The notes beneath the pieces were generated by a model, which worked only from the letters and a program-made list of their open reading frames with translations, was not told where the DNA came from and ran no database searches. DNA of 64,000 bases from Myxococcales bacterium (GTDB lineage: Bacteria; Myxococcota_A; Polyangia; Polyangiales; Polyangiaceae). The stretch covers positions 1 through 64,000 of the forward strand of contig CANJCO010000012.1 in NCBI GenBank assembly GCA_947473045.1, given 5' to 3'. The position numbers were made by a program, and so were the translations under genes. Shown here in pieces: positions 1 to 8,415 of the stretch; the first letter of the stretch is position 1; every line of letters begins with the position of its first letter.

Positions 1-148
1 TAGCAGGGTGTTGAAAAACACCCTGATAGTAATTGGCGAAGCCAATTGCGTGGGGTGGGGACCCCGAAAAACCGCGTTTTTCGGGGCGGGGAGGTGCATA
101 CCTCCCCGAGATGAAAGGCTAGCAGGCCGTTCTTCAACGGCCTGCTAG
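1..148. repeat. Cluster of five consecutive perfect hairpins
   Basis: Five different perfect inverted repeats lie end to end. Stem/loop positions: 4-12/17-25 with a GAAA loop; 31-37/41-47 with a GAA loop; 62-71/77-86 (10 bp, loop CCGCG); 87-95/100-108 (9 bp, loop GCAT); 119-131/136-148 (13 bp, loop CTTC). The first hairpin on the plus strand and the last on the minus strand both begin TAGCAGG, continue through GTTGAA, and are inverted relative to each other. The block therefore looks like an element with hairpin termini, possibly cut by the left window edge. No open frame is visible in it. It could be a MITE/REP-like element, a structured RNA or a compound terminator; the sequence alone does not decide. 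Confidence 0.8.
119..148 (-). terminator. Hairpin directly after the polysaccharide operon
   Basis: A 13-bp perfect stem with a 4-nt loop begins 5 bases past the stop codon of the last gene of the minus-strand operon. There is no T-tract on the minus strand, so it is not a classical intrinsic terminator. It could still stop RNA polymerase or protect the mRNA 3' end. It is also the last hairpin of the left-edge cluster. Confidence 0.4.
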
Positions 149-152
149 GCGC

Positions 153-1484
153 CTATTCGGCGTCGCGCACGACGTAGCGCTTCCCGCGGCGCACGCGATC
201 GCCCTTGCCGACCGCACGCGCGATGCGAATGAACGTCCAGATCGTGCCCCGCAGCTTGGCGAGCTTCGAGACGCCTACGCGCTCGCTGTATTCGATGGGA
301 AACTCGATGACGTTGTAGTTCGAGCGCGCGGGCAGGATGAGCGTGTCGAGCGGGATGGCGTCGCCCTCGCCGTCGAACGCAAAGCCGCGAATCACGGACG
401 AGCGGTAGCCCCGCAGGCCGCTGTGCACGTCGGTCGTCGGCAGGCCGTGCACCATCGACGCGGTGCCCGCGAAGAGGCGATTGGCCATGAAATTGGGCAC
501 CGGCATCGCCTTCGGATACTTCGACGTGCGGGTGGCATTCACCACGTCGGCGCCAGCCTCGAGCATCTCGCGGATCTGCCCGATCACGTTGGTCGGGTAG
601 GTGAAGTCGCAGTCGATGTAGATGAGCGCGTCGCTCTCGCTGGCCGCCTCGTACATGAGGCGCTCCATCGCCGGACCGTGACCGCGCGGCGGCAGCTGGC
701 GCACCACGCGGGCGCCCTTCGCCTTGGCGAGCTCCGGGGTCTCGTCGCTCGAGCTGTCGATCAGCAGAATCTTCGCGTCGGGCACGATGGCGCGAATGTC
801 GTCGATCATGCGCTCGACGCTCTCTTTTTCGTTGAGCGTGAGCATGCCCACCGTCAGCGAGAGCTTGCGACGTGCGGGGGGCAGGCGGGCCACGAGAACG
901 TAGCCGTCGGCGAGGGCGCGGGGAGCGACGCGCGCAGCGAGCCGCTCCAGAGGCAGGAGCACTTCGCGCGTGTAGCGAAACGAAGTCGTATGCACTTTCT
1001 TCAGCTCGGCGACCGCCTCGGGACCGACGGCTGCGAGCGCGCTGATCACACGGGGATTCACCTCGAGGCGCATGACCTCAAAGCCAGCCGCCTCGACGTC
1101 GCCCGCGACGCGGTCGGGGTCTTCGGACGTGCCAAACGCGATGAGCGCGTGACCGCCGTCGGAGAGCTTGGATTTTGCCGACTCGAGCGCGTCACGCGTG
1201 TGCGCGGCGCCGTCTTCGAGGATGACGAGGTCGAAGAGCTTGCCCTCGATCGCCTTCCACGCTTCTGCCGGGGCGCTGCCGAACGCGTGAGCCTCGTCGG
1301 CGACGTCGCGGGCGCGCGACAACATCGCGGGATCGACCTCGAACGCCACGACGTTGGCTCCGCTCGTCCTGGCGCACTCGGCCGTCTCGGCGACGCCTCG
1401 TCCGATGGCGAGCACTGCCCGGGGTTTGCCGAGATTGTCGCGGATGGCGGGGTTGACGTCCTTGAAGAGTTCGCTGGGGCGCAT
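153..1484 (-). CDS. Methyltransferase-like / family 2 glycosyltransferase fusion
   Basis: A 443-residue protein. Residues 1-180 look like a class I SAM-methyltransferase fold, but motif I is degenerate (AIGRGVAE), so this half may not be catalytic. From about residue 205 there is a dolichyl-phosphate-mannose-synthase-like GT2 domain (start TVGMLTLNE) with the nucleotide-sugar/metal motif IDCDF near residue 288. It probably transfers a sugar from a nucleotide donor to a lipid carrier for the GT39-like protein upstream. The start is placed at MRPSELF, just after the stop of the upstream gene; an in-frame extension would overlap that gene. Last gene of the minus-strand operon. Confidence 0.8.
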   Translation of the reverse strand: MRPSELFKDVNPAIRDNLGKPRAVLAIGRGVAETAECARTSGANVVAFEVDPAMLSRARDVADEAHAFGSAPAEAWKAIEGKLFDLVILEDGAAHTRDALESAKSKLSDGGHALIAFGTSEDPDRVAGDVEAAGFEVMRLEVNPRVISALAAVGPEAVAELKKVHTTSFRYTREVLLPLERLAARVAPRALADGYVLVARLPPARRKLSLTVGMLTLNEKESVERMIDDIRAIVPDAKILLIDSSSDETPELAKAKGARVVRQLPPRGHGPAMERLMYEAASESDALIYIDCDFTYPTNVIGQIREMLEAGADVVNATRTSKYPKAMPVPNFMANRLFAGTASMVHGLPTTDVHSGLRGYRSSVIRGFAFDGEGDAIPLDTLILPARSNYNVIEFPIEYSERVGVSKLAKLRGTIWTFIRIARAVGKGDRVRRGKRYVVRDAE

Positions 1485-1498
1485 GGCGCGCGGGTGTA

Positions 1499-2281
1499 TC
1501 ACCCGGTGGCGCGCGCCGCGAGCACGATCTGGAAACCGAGCAGCCCGGGCGCGAGTGAGCAAATGCGCGTCTCAGCGGGCTCGACCACCGTGCGGTAAAG
1601 CTTGAACGCCGTCGATTCGGTGAGCGCGAGGTGCTCGCCGGCCTCGACCTCTTTGTCGAACAGCTTTCGCAGCACGGGCGCGGCGGACTGGACGAGCGAA
1701 GGCGTGCAGCGCGTCTCGATGGCCTCGAGTCCGCAGTACGACAGAACCTTCGCGATCGAGCGCCGCGTATAAAAACGCAGGTGCGTGCGATCGTACAAAC
1801 CGCTCCACGCGTATTCGAAGCGCCCGAGCAAGGTCGAGATGCGATTGTACCAAACCGCGTAGTTCGGCACCGAAACGATGAACGTAGCGTGCTTCAGCTG
1901 GGGCGCGCGCGCGAGCTCGTTCAGAAACGCGATCGGATCGGCGATGTGCTCGAGCACGTCGCTGAGAACTACGGCGTCGTAACGCGTTCCGGTCGGGCTC
2001 TGCGCGATCCAGTCGGTCGAGATGCCGTGGAACACCGAATCGCAAACTTCGCGGGCCAGCTCGGCGGCGCGCTCGTTGGGCTCGATGCCGTCGATGACGA
2101 CGCTCGGGTAGCGCTCCTTGAGGGCCCGTGCGTTGGCGCCGCAGCCGCACCCGACGTCGAGCACGCGGGCGCGCGAGCTTCCGCTGAGCACCCGGTCTTC
2201 GAGCAGCGACACGAGCACCGTGTTGGGGCGCTCGATGTACGAGTAGCGCGTTCGGGCGAGATCGAGAGGGAAGGCGTCCAT
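1499..2281 (-). CDS. Class I SAM-dependent methyltransferase
   Basis: 260 residues, starting MDAFPLDL. The SAM-binding motif VLDVGCGCGANA is near residue 38, and an acidic post-motif region (VLSDVLEHI) is typical of sugar or lipid methyltransferases (Methyltransf_11/23 group). The C-terminal 60 residues are hydrophobic in patches, perhaps membrane-associating. It lies between another methyltransferase and the GT2 fusion with 14-nt gaps, so it is surely co-transcribed. A likely role is methylating a polysaccharide sugar or lipid-linked intermediate. The substrate cannot be inferred. Confidence 0.82.
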   Translation of the reverse strand: MDAFPLDLARTRYSYIERPNTVLVSLLEDRVLSGSSRARVLDVGCGCGANARALKERYPSVVIDGIEPNERAAELAREVCDSVFHGISTDWIAQSPTGTRYDAVVLSDVLEHIADPIAFLNELARAPQLKHATFIVSVPNYAVWYNRISTLLGRFEYAWSGLYDRTHLRFYTRRSIAKVLSYCGLEAIETRCTPSLVQSAAPVLRKLFDKEVEAGEHLALTESTAFKLYRTVVEPAETRICSLAPGLLGFQIVLAARATG

Positions 2282-2295
2282 TGGGGCTTCGGCTT

Positions 2296-2916
2296 TCAGC
2301 GAACAGGCAGGAGTTTTGCGGTAAACTGGAGCTCGGGCCAGGCGACCGCGCGCCAGGGCATGTCGTGCATTTTCATGGGCCAGTTGAGCTCGACGACGCG
2401 CGCGCCCACCTCCGCGAACATCGAGATCCACTGGGGCGGCGTGAAATACGTGCCCTCTACATGGATCGAGTCCTTCGCGTTGCCGAAGCGATCCATCCAG
2501 AGAAGGGTCTGGTGACTGAGCGCGCCAAACGAGAAGTGATCCTTGATGACGACCACCCGCTGCGCGACGCGCACCACCTCGCGCAGCACGCGCGCCGGCT
2601 CTTTGCAGTGGTGCAGCACGTCAACGATGATCACGGCCTCGAACGCCTGATCGGCGAACGGGAGCGTCTCGCCGTCGTAGAGCTTCACGTCGATGTAGCT
2701 CTCGGGACGTGGCACAACATCGACGCCGGCGACCCGCGTCGCGCCGATCTTGCCCGCCAACTCGCGCGTGAGACCACCGTTGCCGCAGCCCACGTCGAGC
2801 AGCGATTCGGCGCGCCCGATGTGCGCGGCCAGCGCATCGGTGATGCGGGAGTTTCGCGCCGACGGGTTGGTGCGGTGGTAGTGATCGAAGACGGCGGAGA
2901 GGGGATTCAACTTCAT
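2296..2916 (-). CDS. Class I SAM-dependent methyltransferase
   Basis: 206 residues from ATG (MKLNPLSAV); an in-frame GTG nine bases upstream is possible. The SAM motif is [12 protein letters not shown], followed by an acidic loop (VDVLHHC) characteristic of Methyltransf_11 proteins. It is the second methyltransferase in tandem in the surface-polysaccharide operon, 14 nt before the next gene. No strong ribosome-binding site is visible. The substrate is unknown; sugar O- or C-methylation is the likeliest guess. Confidence 0.8.
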   Translation of the reverse strand: MKLNPLSAVFDHYHRTNPSARNSRITDALAAHIGRAESLLDVGCGNGGLTRELAGKIGATRVAGVDVVPRPESYIDVKLYDGETLPFADQAFEAVIIVDVLHHCKEPARVLREVVRVAQRVVVIKDHFSFGALSHQTLLWMDRFGNAKDSIHVEGTYFTPPQWISMFAEVGARVVELNWPMKMHDMPWRAVAWPELQFTAKLLPVR

Positions 2917-2971
2917 CGCGCGCACCCGTGTAAAGCGTCACGGCGCAAGGGGCAACCGTCGCGGCCGAGTT

Positions 2972-4927
2972 TCACCATTTCGTCCGCCGCAGCATCGAGC
3001 CCCAGCCTTCGACGTTGTAGGTGCCGACGGAAGTCCAGCCCCTGCGGGCCAGCTCCTCGGCCGCGGGGTCGCCGTAGCGACAGTACACCCAGCTCGCGCC
3101 CGAGGCCTCGACCCGGTCGACGTATCCCGGCCCCATCGGCACGTACTGCACGCGGTTGGAAAACTCGTTGTTCCACAGCAGCGCGATGAACTGTTCGCGA
3201 TCGTTGTAGGCTACAACTGATCCCGGGCCGATCGTGCGCTCCCGCTCGAGCCCCACTTCGCGCGTGATCGCCGATCCGGAGGCGATCGACAGCCCAGGCG
3301 AAATCGCAGAGGCGGGGGTCACCTCGCGCTCGGGGTAGGGGATTCGCGCGAGCTTCGCGAGCTCGGTGGGAAGGTACCACCAGCGGGGCTCGACCCAGAA
3401 AAACGCGATGACGGCGCCGATGCTCGTCGCGATCGCCGCGTCGCGCGACAACGCCGACCAGCCCTTGCGGCCTCCGAGCCACGCCACCATCGCAGCGAGC
3501 GTGGCGACGTGTGCGATTTGGTAGCGCGCCGACCACAACGCGGGCGAAGCGTAAATGCCCGCGACGGTGGGCAGCGCCACGAGGACTGCATTTTCCGCGT
3601 CCGAAGACACCCACGAGGGCCTTCGCACGATGCGCCCGAGGAGGCTCACCCATGTGCGCGCGAAGGCCATCGCCGCGGCCAGGAAACCGATCGGAAAAAC
3701 GACGAACGTAATAGCGAATCCATAGTCGTAGAGCTGCTCGCGCGGACCCAGCGAGCGCCTCAGCGAATAGGGAACTGTGCTGAGCTCGTCGACGAGCTGT
3801 CGCCACGGCACGTTCATGTCGATGAGGTTCGCGGCCGGATCGCCGCCGACGAACCGCAGACCGAGCTTCGCGCTCTCGAAGTTGAGATCAGGCCAGAACG
3901 GGTTTTTGAAGGCGAGCCAGTTGCGCAGGTAAACGAGCGCCGCGGCGCCGCCGATCGCAACGGTTCCCACCGCGGTCATGCCGAGTGATCGCCGGCTCAC
4001 GCCATGCTGATGAAACAGGCGCGCCACGGTGATGAGCGACAGTACGGCGACGTTGGGGACGACGAGGAACTTCGACGAGGTCGCCATCGCGAGGCAGATG
4101 ATCGCGAGCAGCACATCGGCGAGGCGCAGCTCCGGTCGGGTGGCGTAGTACGTCGCGCCGAGCACCAGCATCGCGACGTGCACGTCGATGTAGGTGCTCT
4201 CAAGAAGGTAGGCCGCCGTCGGCATGAGCATCAGCGCGGCCGCGAGCGCCACGGCCGTGGACGTGTCGCGCGAAAACCGCTTCACCAGCAGGTAGCAGGC
4301 GGCCACGAAGCCGGGGGCGAGCAGGCTGGTCGCGACTTCGATGAGCCTGCGATCGGTGAAGATGACGAACCACAGGTGGGTCATCTCGCACAGGCGCGGG
4401 TAGCCGTTGACCTTCTGCAGATCGCCCGGGAGATCGAGCACGCCGAAGCCGTGATTTTGCAGGACGTAGCCGACGATCGTCTCGTGGTACCAGAGCGAGT
4501 CCCACTGCCGCCACGAGGGCGTATAATAAGAGCCGATCGCCGTGTAGACGATGAGCCAGCAGCACATCGCAATCGGCAGCGTCACCAGGCTGCGGGCCCG
4601 CGCCGCCGAGCCCAGCGCCTCGAACGGCAGCACGACGATGTCGATGAGCGCTGCGGCGATGTCGAGCAGGCCGCCACGTCGCCCGCCCGATGGAAGCGCC
4701 GCCACGATGACGCCGTGAAAGAGCACAACACTCACGATCGCGAGGGTGCGGGCGGTGAGCGCGTGCGCGTAAGACAGCGCGTAAATCGGCGCCACGAGCA
4801 GCAGGTTCCACAGCACCGTCGACGCGAGCAACAGCTCGGCGCGCCCCGCGGGCTTGAGCCGCACAGCGAGGGCCACCGCCGCGACGAAGGCCGCGACGGT
4901 GAGCCAGACGAGCAGCACCCACGCCAT
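2972..4927 (-). CDS. Multi-pass membrane protein, GT39/ArnT-like glycosyltransferase candidate
   Basis: 651 residues beginning with a membrane segment (AWVLLVWLTVAAFVAAV) and containing roughly ten hydrophobic helices, then a soluble C-terminal domain of about 130 residues. The layout matches GT-C glycosyltransferases, which use polyprenyl-phosphate sugars on the periplasmic side. I do not see an unambiguous catalytic DE pair in the first loop, so the family assignment is by architecture. Its start codon is 3 bases past the epimerase stop, so it is translationally linked to it. A TTGTA-GGC-TACAA palindrome lies inside it at 3204-3216. Confidence 0.65.
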   Translation of the reverse strand: MAWVLLVWLTVAAFVAAVALAVRLKPAGRAELLLASTVLWNLLLVAPIYALSYAHALTARTLAIVSVVLFHGVIVAALPSGGRRGGLLDIAAALIDIVVLPFEALGSAARARSLVTLPIAMCCWLIVYTAIGSYYTPSWRQWDSLWYHETIVGYVLQNHGFGVLDLPGDLQKVNGYPRLCEMTHLWFVIFTDRRLIEVATSLLAPGFVAACYLLVKRFSRDTSTAVALAAALMLMPTAAYLLESTYIDVHVAMLVLGATYYATRPELRLADVLLAIICLAMATSSKFLVVPNVAVLSLITVARLFHQHGVSRRSLGMTAVGTVAIGGAAALVYLRNWLAFKNPFWPDLNFESAKLGLRFVGGDPAANLIDMNVPWRQLVDELSTVPYSLRRSLGPREQLYDYGFAITFVVFPIGFLAAAMAFARTWVSLLGRIVRRPSWVSSDAENAVLVALPTVAGIYASPALWSARYQIAHVATLAAMVAWLGGRKGWSALSRDAAIATSIGAVIAFFWVEPRWWYLPTELAKLARIPYPEREVTPASAISPGLSIASGSAITREVGLERERTIGPGSVVAYNDREQFIALLWNNEFSNRVQYVPMGPGYVDRVEASGASWVYCRYGDPAAEELARRGWTSVGTYNVEGWGSMLRRTKW

Positions 4928-4930
4928 CGC

Positions 4931-5875
4931 TCAGCCCCCGAACACCTCTCGCGCCACTTCCGACACAGCCTGCGCGACCGCCTGGTCGGAAGCGAATCGC
5001 ACCTTGAAGCCGGCCGCCGCGAGCTTGTCGGGCTTGATGCGCGAGACCGGGACGTCGCCCGGCCAGCCTTGCGTGCCGCCGCCGTATTCGATGCGCGCCG
5101 ACGGGTTGGGGCTCGCGGCGACGCACAACTCGGCGATGCGTCGCACGCTCGTGGTGTCTGGCGGCGCGAGGTTGAAGACGTCGAGCGGCGCCTTGGTGTG
5201 CGCGCGGATGTGCAGCAGGCCCGAGACGCAGTCGCTGACGTGCAGGTAGGGCTTGGCCTGACTGCCGTTGCCGAGCACGTCGAGGTACTCGGGATGGGCC
5301 GCGAGCTTCTTGCAGAAGTCGAGGATGGCGCCGTGCGTTCCGCGCGGGCCGACGACGTTGCCGAAGCGCGCGATGCGACCGTGGAGGCCGAAGCATTCGA
5401 CGTACGAAGCGATGAGCGCTTCGCCGGCGAATTTACTTGCACCATACAATGAAATCGGGAGGTGCCCGAGATCCATCTCGCCGCACGGCTCGGAGAAATT
5501 GCCGTAAACGGTGCCGCTCGACGAGAACACGAACGTCGGCACCTTCGCGAGACGGGCCGCTTCGAGCGAGTTGTAGGTGGCGATCGTGCCCTGCTCGAGA
5601 TCGAGCCGCGTGCGCTCGAGGCCCCATCGCGCCTCGGGGTTCGCCGCGAGGTGGAACACGGTGTCGTGCCCGGGCATCGCGCGCGTGAGGTGCTCGAGAT
5701 CGAGCGCGTCGCCCACTTCGAGCGCGGCCCGACCCGACGCCAGCGCTCCCGCGATGAACTCGCGCTTGCCGACGCTGAGGTTGTCGAAAATGGTGACGGA
5801 GCCACCCTCCGAGATGATTCGGTCGACGAGGTGGCTACCGATGAAGCCGGCGCCCCCGACGACGAAGGCGCGCAT
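4931..5875 (-). CDS. NAD-dependent sugar-nucleotide epimerase/dehydratase
   Basis: 314 residues. The N-terminal Rossmann motif is GGAGFIGSH, and the SDR active-site pair lies in YGASK near residue 141, preceded by the FSSSGTVYG serine loop. This is the extended SDR family of UDP-glucose 4-epimerase and ADP-heptose 6-epimerase. Given gmhA and gmhB in the same operon, an epimerase acting on a heptose nucleotide is attractive, but the sequence looks closer to general UDP-sugar epimerases. The start is at MRAFVVGG, immediately after the aldolase stop; extensions upstream overlap that gene. Confidence 0.85.
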   Translation of the reverse strand: MRAFVVGGAGFIGSHLVDRIISEGGSVTIFDNLSVGKREFIAGALASGRAALEVGDALDLEHLTRAMPGHDTVFHLAANPEARWGLERTRLDLEQGTIATYNSLEAARLAKVPTFVFSSSGTVYGNFSEPCGEMDLGHLPISLYGASKFAGEALIASYVECFGLHGRIARFGNVVGPRGTHGAILDFCKKLAAHPEYLDVLGNGSQAKPYLHVSDCVSGLLHIRAHTKAPLDVFNLAPPDTTSVRRIAELCVAASPNPSARIEYGGGTQGWPGDVPVSRIKPDKLAAAGFKVRFASDQAVAQAVSEVAREVFGG

Positions 5876-5877
5876 CG

Positions 5878-6534
5878 TCACTTCTTCCCGCGGTTGCGCC
5901 AGGCGGTGTTGAATTCGTTGATCGTCTCGATCGTGCGCGGGTGCCACACGAGCTTGCGGAGAATCGGCGGGGTGATCGTCGGCACGTGCGCGCCGCACTC
6001 GAGCGCCTCGTTGACGTCCATCAGGTGGCGCATCGAGCCCACGATGATTTTGGCGTCGAGACCTTCGCGGTCGAGAATGAGGCGCGTGCTCTCGATGACC
6101 GGACGCACGTCGTAGCCCATGTCGCGCACGCGGCCCGAGAAGATGCTCACGTAGGTGGCGCCCGCGAGGGCGGCCAGATACGCCTGATTCATGGCCATCA
6201 GGCAGGTGACGTTGGTCTTGACTCCCTTTTTGGTGAGCTGGTGCACGACCCGCAGACCGTGCTCGCTCATCGGCACTTTGATGGTGATGCGGCTCGGATC
6301 CCAGGCGTGGTAGATGGCCGCCTCTTCGAGCATTTCGTGCTCGGTCTCGGTGGTCAGCTCGACCGACACGTCGCCGTGGCTCACCGCGAGGATCTCTTTG
6401 ATGCGCTCACCAAGATCGGCGTCGGGAGCTTCCTTCGCGATGATCAGCGGATTGGTCGTGACGCCGCTGAGGACGCCCCAGCCGAAGAGGTCCTTGATTT
6501 CTTTGGGATCGGAGCTGTCGATGAAGAACGCCAT
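5878..6534 (-). CDS. Transaldolase-family protein (TalC/FSA-like)
   Basis: 218 residues, the short single-domain size of fructose-6-phosphate aldolase/TalC. The strand TTNPLII near residue 27 and the Schiff-base lysine in ITIKVPMS (about residue 86) are typical. Transaldolase activity makes or consumes sedoheptulose 7-phosphate, which is the substrate of GmhA encoded upstream in the same operon. Supplying heptose precursor is therefore a reasonable inference. Tightly packed before the epimerase (2-nt gap). Confidence 0.85.
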   Translation of the reverse strand: MAFFIDSSDPKEIKDLFGWGVLSGVTTNPLIIAKEAPDADLGERIKEILAVSHGDVSVELTTETEHEMLEEAAIYHAWDPSRITIKVPMSEHGLRVVHQLTKKGVKTNVTCLMAMNQAYLAALAGATYVSIFSGRVRDMGYDVRPVIESTRLILDREGLDAKIIVGSMRHLMDVNEALECGAHVPTITPPILRKLVWHPRTIETINEFNTAWRNRGKK

Positions 6535-6598
6535 GAGTCATCCTCGCGGAAAAAAGTGGGTTCGCCCAATAGCACGAAGTCGCGCACGAAGGGATACC

Positions 6599-6612
6599 TG
6601 ACCGACGGGTCA
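6599..6612. promoter_or_regulatory. TGACC-N4-GGTCA palindrome at a stop codon
   Basis: An exact copy of the dispersed 14-bp palindrome, with core GACG. Read on the minus strand, its first three bases are the TGA stop codon of the acyltransferase gene. It lies between that gene and the transaldolase-family gene. Confidence 0.6.
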
Positions 6613-7788
6613 GAATCCGAAGCGATCGCGCAGCCTCAGGGCGGGCTTCTCGACGCAGAGATGCAGCACGTAGGCCGCCGCGAACGAGGCGACGAGCGCG
6701 GCCGCGAGGCTTGCGCACCACACGACGCCCATGGGCGTTCCCCGCTCGTGCAGGGCGCGGGCAAGACGCGCGACGAGCGTGTGGCACACTGGAACGTGCA
6801 CCAGATAGACCCCGTAGCCGAGCGTGGCCACCCCTCGAAATGCGGGCAGCGACAGCGCCGATCGCAGGAGGCCTTCTCCGCCGTGCAGCAGCAGCGCGAG
6901 CACGCACGCGTACATCACGCTCGTGATCGTGCCCCACGCCAGAACGTGAAACGCAGGCAGCGGCAGCAGGGCATCGGGCTGCAGCAGCGACCACAAACAC
7001 GACAGGCCCGCGACCGCGACGAGGCCGCGATTGCGCGGCACCGAGAGGCTCGCGGTGAGGGTCGCCCCGTGGCGGTGGTGCACCAGCGCGCACAGCACGC
7101 CGGCGACGAGGGTGTCGAACCGCGCGAACGTCGAAAAGTAGAGCGCGCGTTCGAGGGAGTCGTCCGTCCACTGCGCGCGCGACGCGTAGACGCCTGCGCG
7201 CACGACGAGCGCGGCGACGCACAGCGCCGCGAGGGCGATCAGCGCGCGGCGCGGCGCGAGCTTCGTTGCGCCCCAAACCAGCAGCGGCGCCGCGAGGTAG
7301 AACTGCTCTTCGAGCGCGAGCGACCACCCCCATGACATGACCACGTCGGTCCACATCAGGGGCATGAAGTTGGTGAGATAGATGAGCTCGAACGGCAGGT
7401 GCGCGCGCTGCGCCGCCGTGAGCCCGAACAGGGCCACGAGCGCCGCGATCACCACGTAATACGAGGGAAACGTGCGCGCAGCCCTGCGCAGATAAAACCT
7501 CGCGGCCGCCCCCGGCGCCTTCGCGTCCCGCGCCCGTAGCAGCACGAGGCCGATGAGGAATCCGCTCAGCACAAAGAAGAGATCCATCCCGAAAAATACC
7601 GATCTCGAGCGCGCGGCCCACGCGGCATCGACGGGCATCTTCCCGAGGAACTCGAGCGTGTCGGTCACGTGGTGCTGAACCACGCTCACGATCGCGAGGA
7701 CGCGGAGCCCGTGCAGGCTCGGGTGCTGATTGCCGAGGGGGCTGAGCGCGAAGAAGCGCCGGAGCGCGCTCGGGGCAGGCGGGGTCAT
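6610..7788 (-). CDS. Acyltransferase 3 family membrane protein (OafA-like)
   Basis: 392 residues with about ten hydrophobic helices. It opens with a short cytosolic segment and the family motif HGLRVLAIVSVVQHH, containing the conserved arginine and histidine thought to be needed for acyl transfer. The motif FFVLSGFLIG follows. Proteins of this family O-acetylate or O-acylate polysaccharides at the inner membrane. It sits inside the heptose/polysaccharide operon, so decoration of the surface glycan is the likely role. Confidence 0.85.
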   Translation of the reverse strand: MTPPAPSALRRFFALSPLGNQHPSLHGLRVLAIVSVVQHHVTDTLEFLGKMPVDAAWAARSRSVFFGMDLFFVLSGFLIGLVLLRARDAKAPGAAARFYLRRAARTFPSYYVVIAALVALFGLTAAQRAHLPFELIYLTNFMPLMWTDVVMSWGWSLALEEQFYLAAPLLVWGATKLAPRRALIALAALCVAALVVRAGVYASRAQWTDDSLERALYFSTFARFDTLVAGVLCALVHHRHGATLTASLSVPRNRGLVAVAGLSCLWSLLQPDALLPLPAFHVLAWGTITSVMYACVLALLLHGGEGLLRSALSLPAFRGVATLGYGVYLVHVPVCHTLVARLARALHERGTPMGVVWCASLAAALVASFAAAYVLHLCVEKPALRLRDRFGF

Positions 7789-7795
7789 GAATGGT

Positions 7796-7809
7796 TGACC
7801 GGGCAGTCA
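7796..7809. promoter_or_regulatory. Near-palindrome TGACC-N4-AGTCA at a stop codon
   Basis: Matches the dispersed TGACC-N4-GGTCA element at 9 of 10 fixed positions. On the minus strand its first three bases are the TGA stop of gmhB. The same arrangement occurs at 6599-6612 and, on the plus strand, at 55040. Confidence 0.45.
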
Positions 7810-8415
7810 GCCACGCGACAAAATGAGCTCGGCGAGGGCTCCGAAGTTCGCGCCGTGCACGGTGGGCAGCGTCGATGGGCCGCCCCGCAGCGGACACAGC
7901 TCGCAGCGCTTCGGGTCGAACACGAGCGCGGTCTGCATGCCGGCAGCCTGACCGGCCTCGACGTCGCTCGAGGTGTCGCCCACCATCCACGACGCGCCGC
8001 GATCGAGCCCGAGCGAAGTCACGAGGGCGTCGAGCATGCCCGTGCGCGGCTTGCGGCAAAGGCAGGGGCCCACGAGCGCGGGGTCGCCGCCCGGTCCGCC
8101 CTCGGGATGATGCATGCAGACTGCAACCTGTTCGATGACGATCCCGCCCGCCGCGAGCATGGCGACGAGCGCGTCGTTGGTTCGCGCGACCGCGTCCTGC
8201 GAAAAGTGTCCCTTGGCGGGGCCTGGCTGGTTGGTTGCGATCGCGATCGCGTAGCCCGCCTGCGCGAGCTTGCCGAGGCCCGCCACCACGCCCTTCAGGA
8301 GGCGCAGCTGCGAGGGGTGAAACGCGGTGGTGATCGCGCCGGTCTCTTCGTCGCGCACGACGTCGATGAGCGTGCCGTCGCGATCGACGATGAGCCCCCG
8401 CCTGCGGGCCGTCAC
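7807..8415 (-). CDS. gmhB: D-glycero-D-manno-heptose-1,7-bisphosphate 7-phosphatase
   Basis: 202-residue HAD-superfamily phosphatase. It has the nucleophile motif DRDGTLID and a GmhB-type zinc loop with C-x-H, then GPCLCRKP further on. The acidic motif GDTSSDVEAG follows. GmhB removes the C7 phosphate of heptose 1,7-bisphosphate in LPS or S-layer heptose synthesis. The GTG start at 8415 shares one base with the TAG stop of gmhA, so the two are translationally coupled. Upstream in-frame sequence overlaps gmhA and is not used. Confidence 0.9.
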   Translation of the reverse strand: MTARRRGLIVDRDGTLIDVVRDEETGAITTAFHPSQLRLLKGVVAGLGKLAQAGYAIAIATNQPGPAKGHFSQDAVARTNDALVAMLAAGGIVIEQVAVCMHHPEGGPGGDPALVGPCLCRKPRTGMLDALVTSLGLDRGASWMVGDTSSDVEAGQAAGMQTALVFDPKRCELCPLRGGPSTLPTVHGANFGALAELILSRG

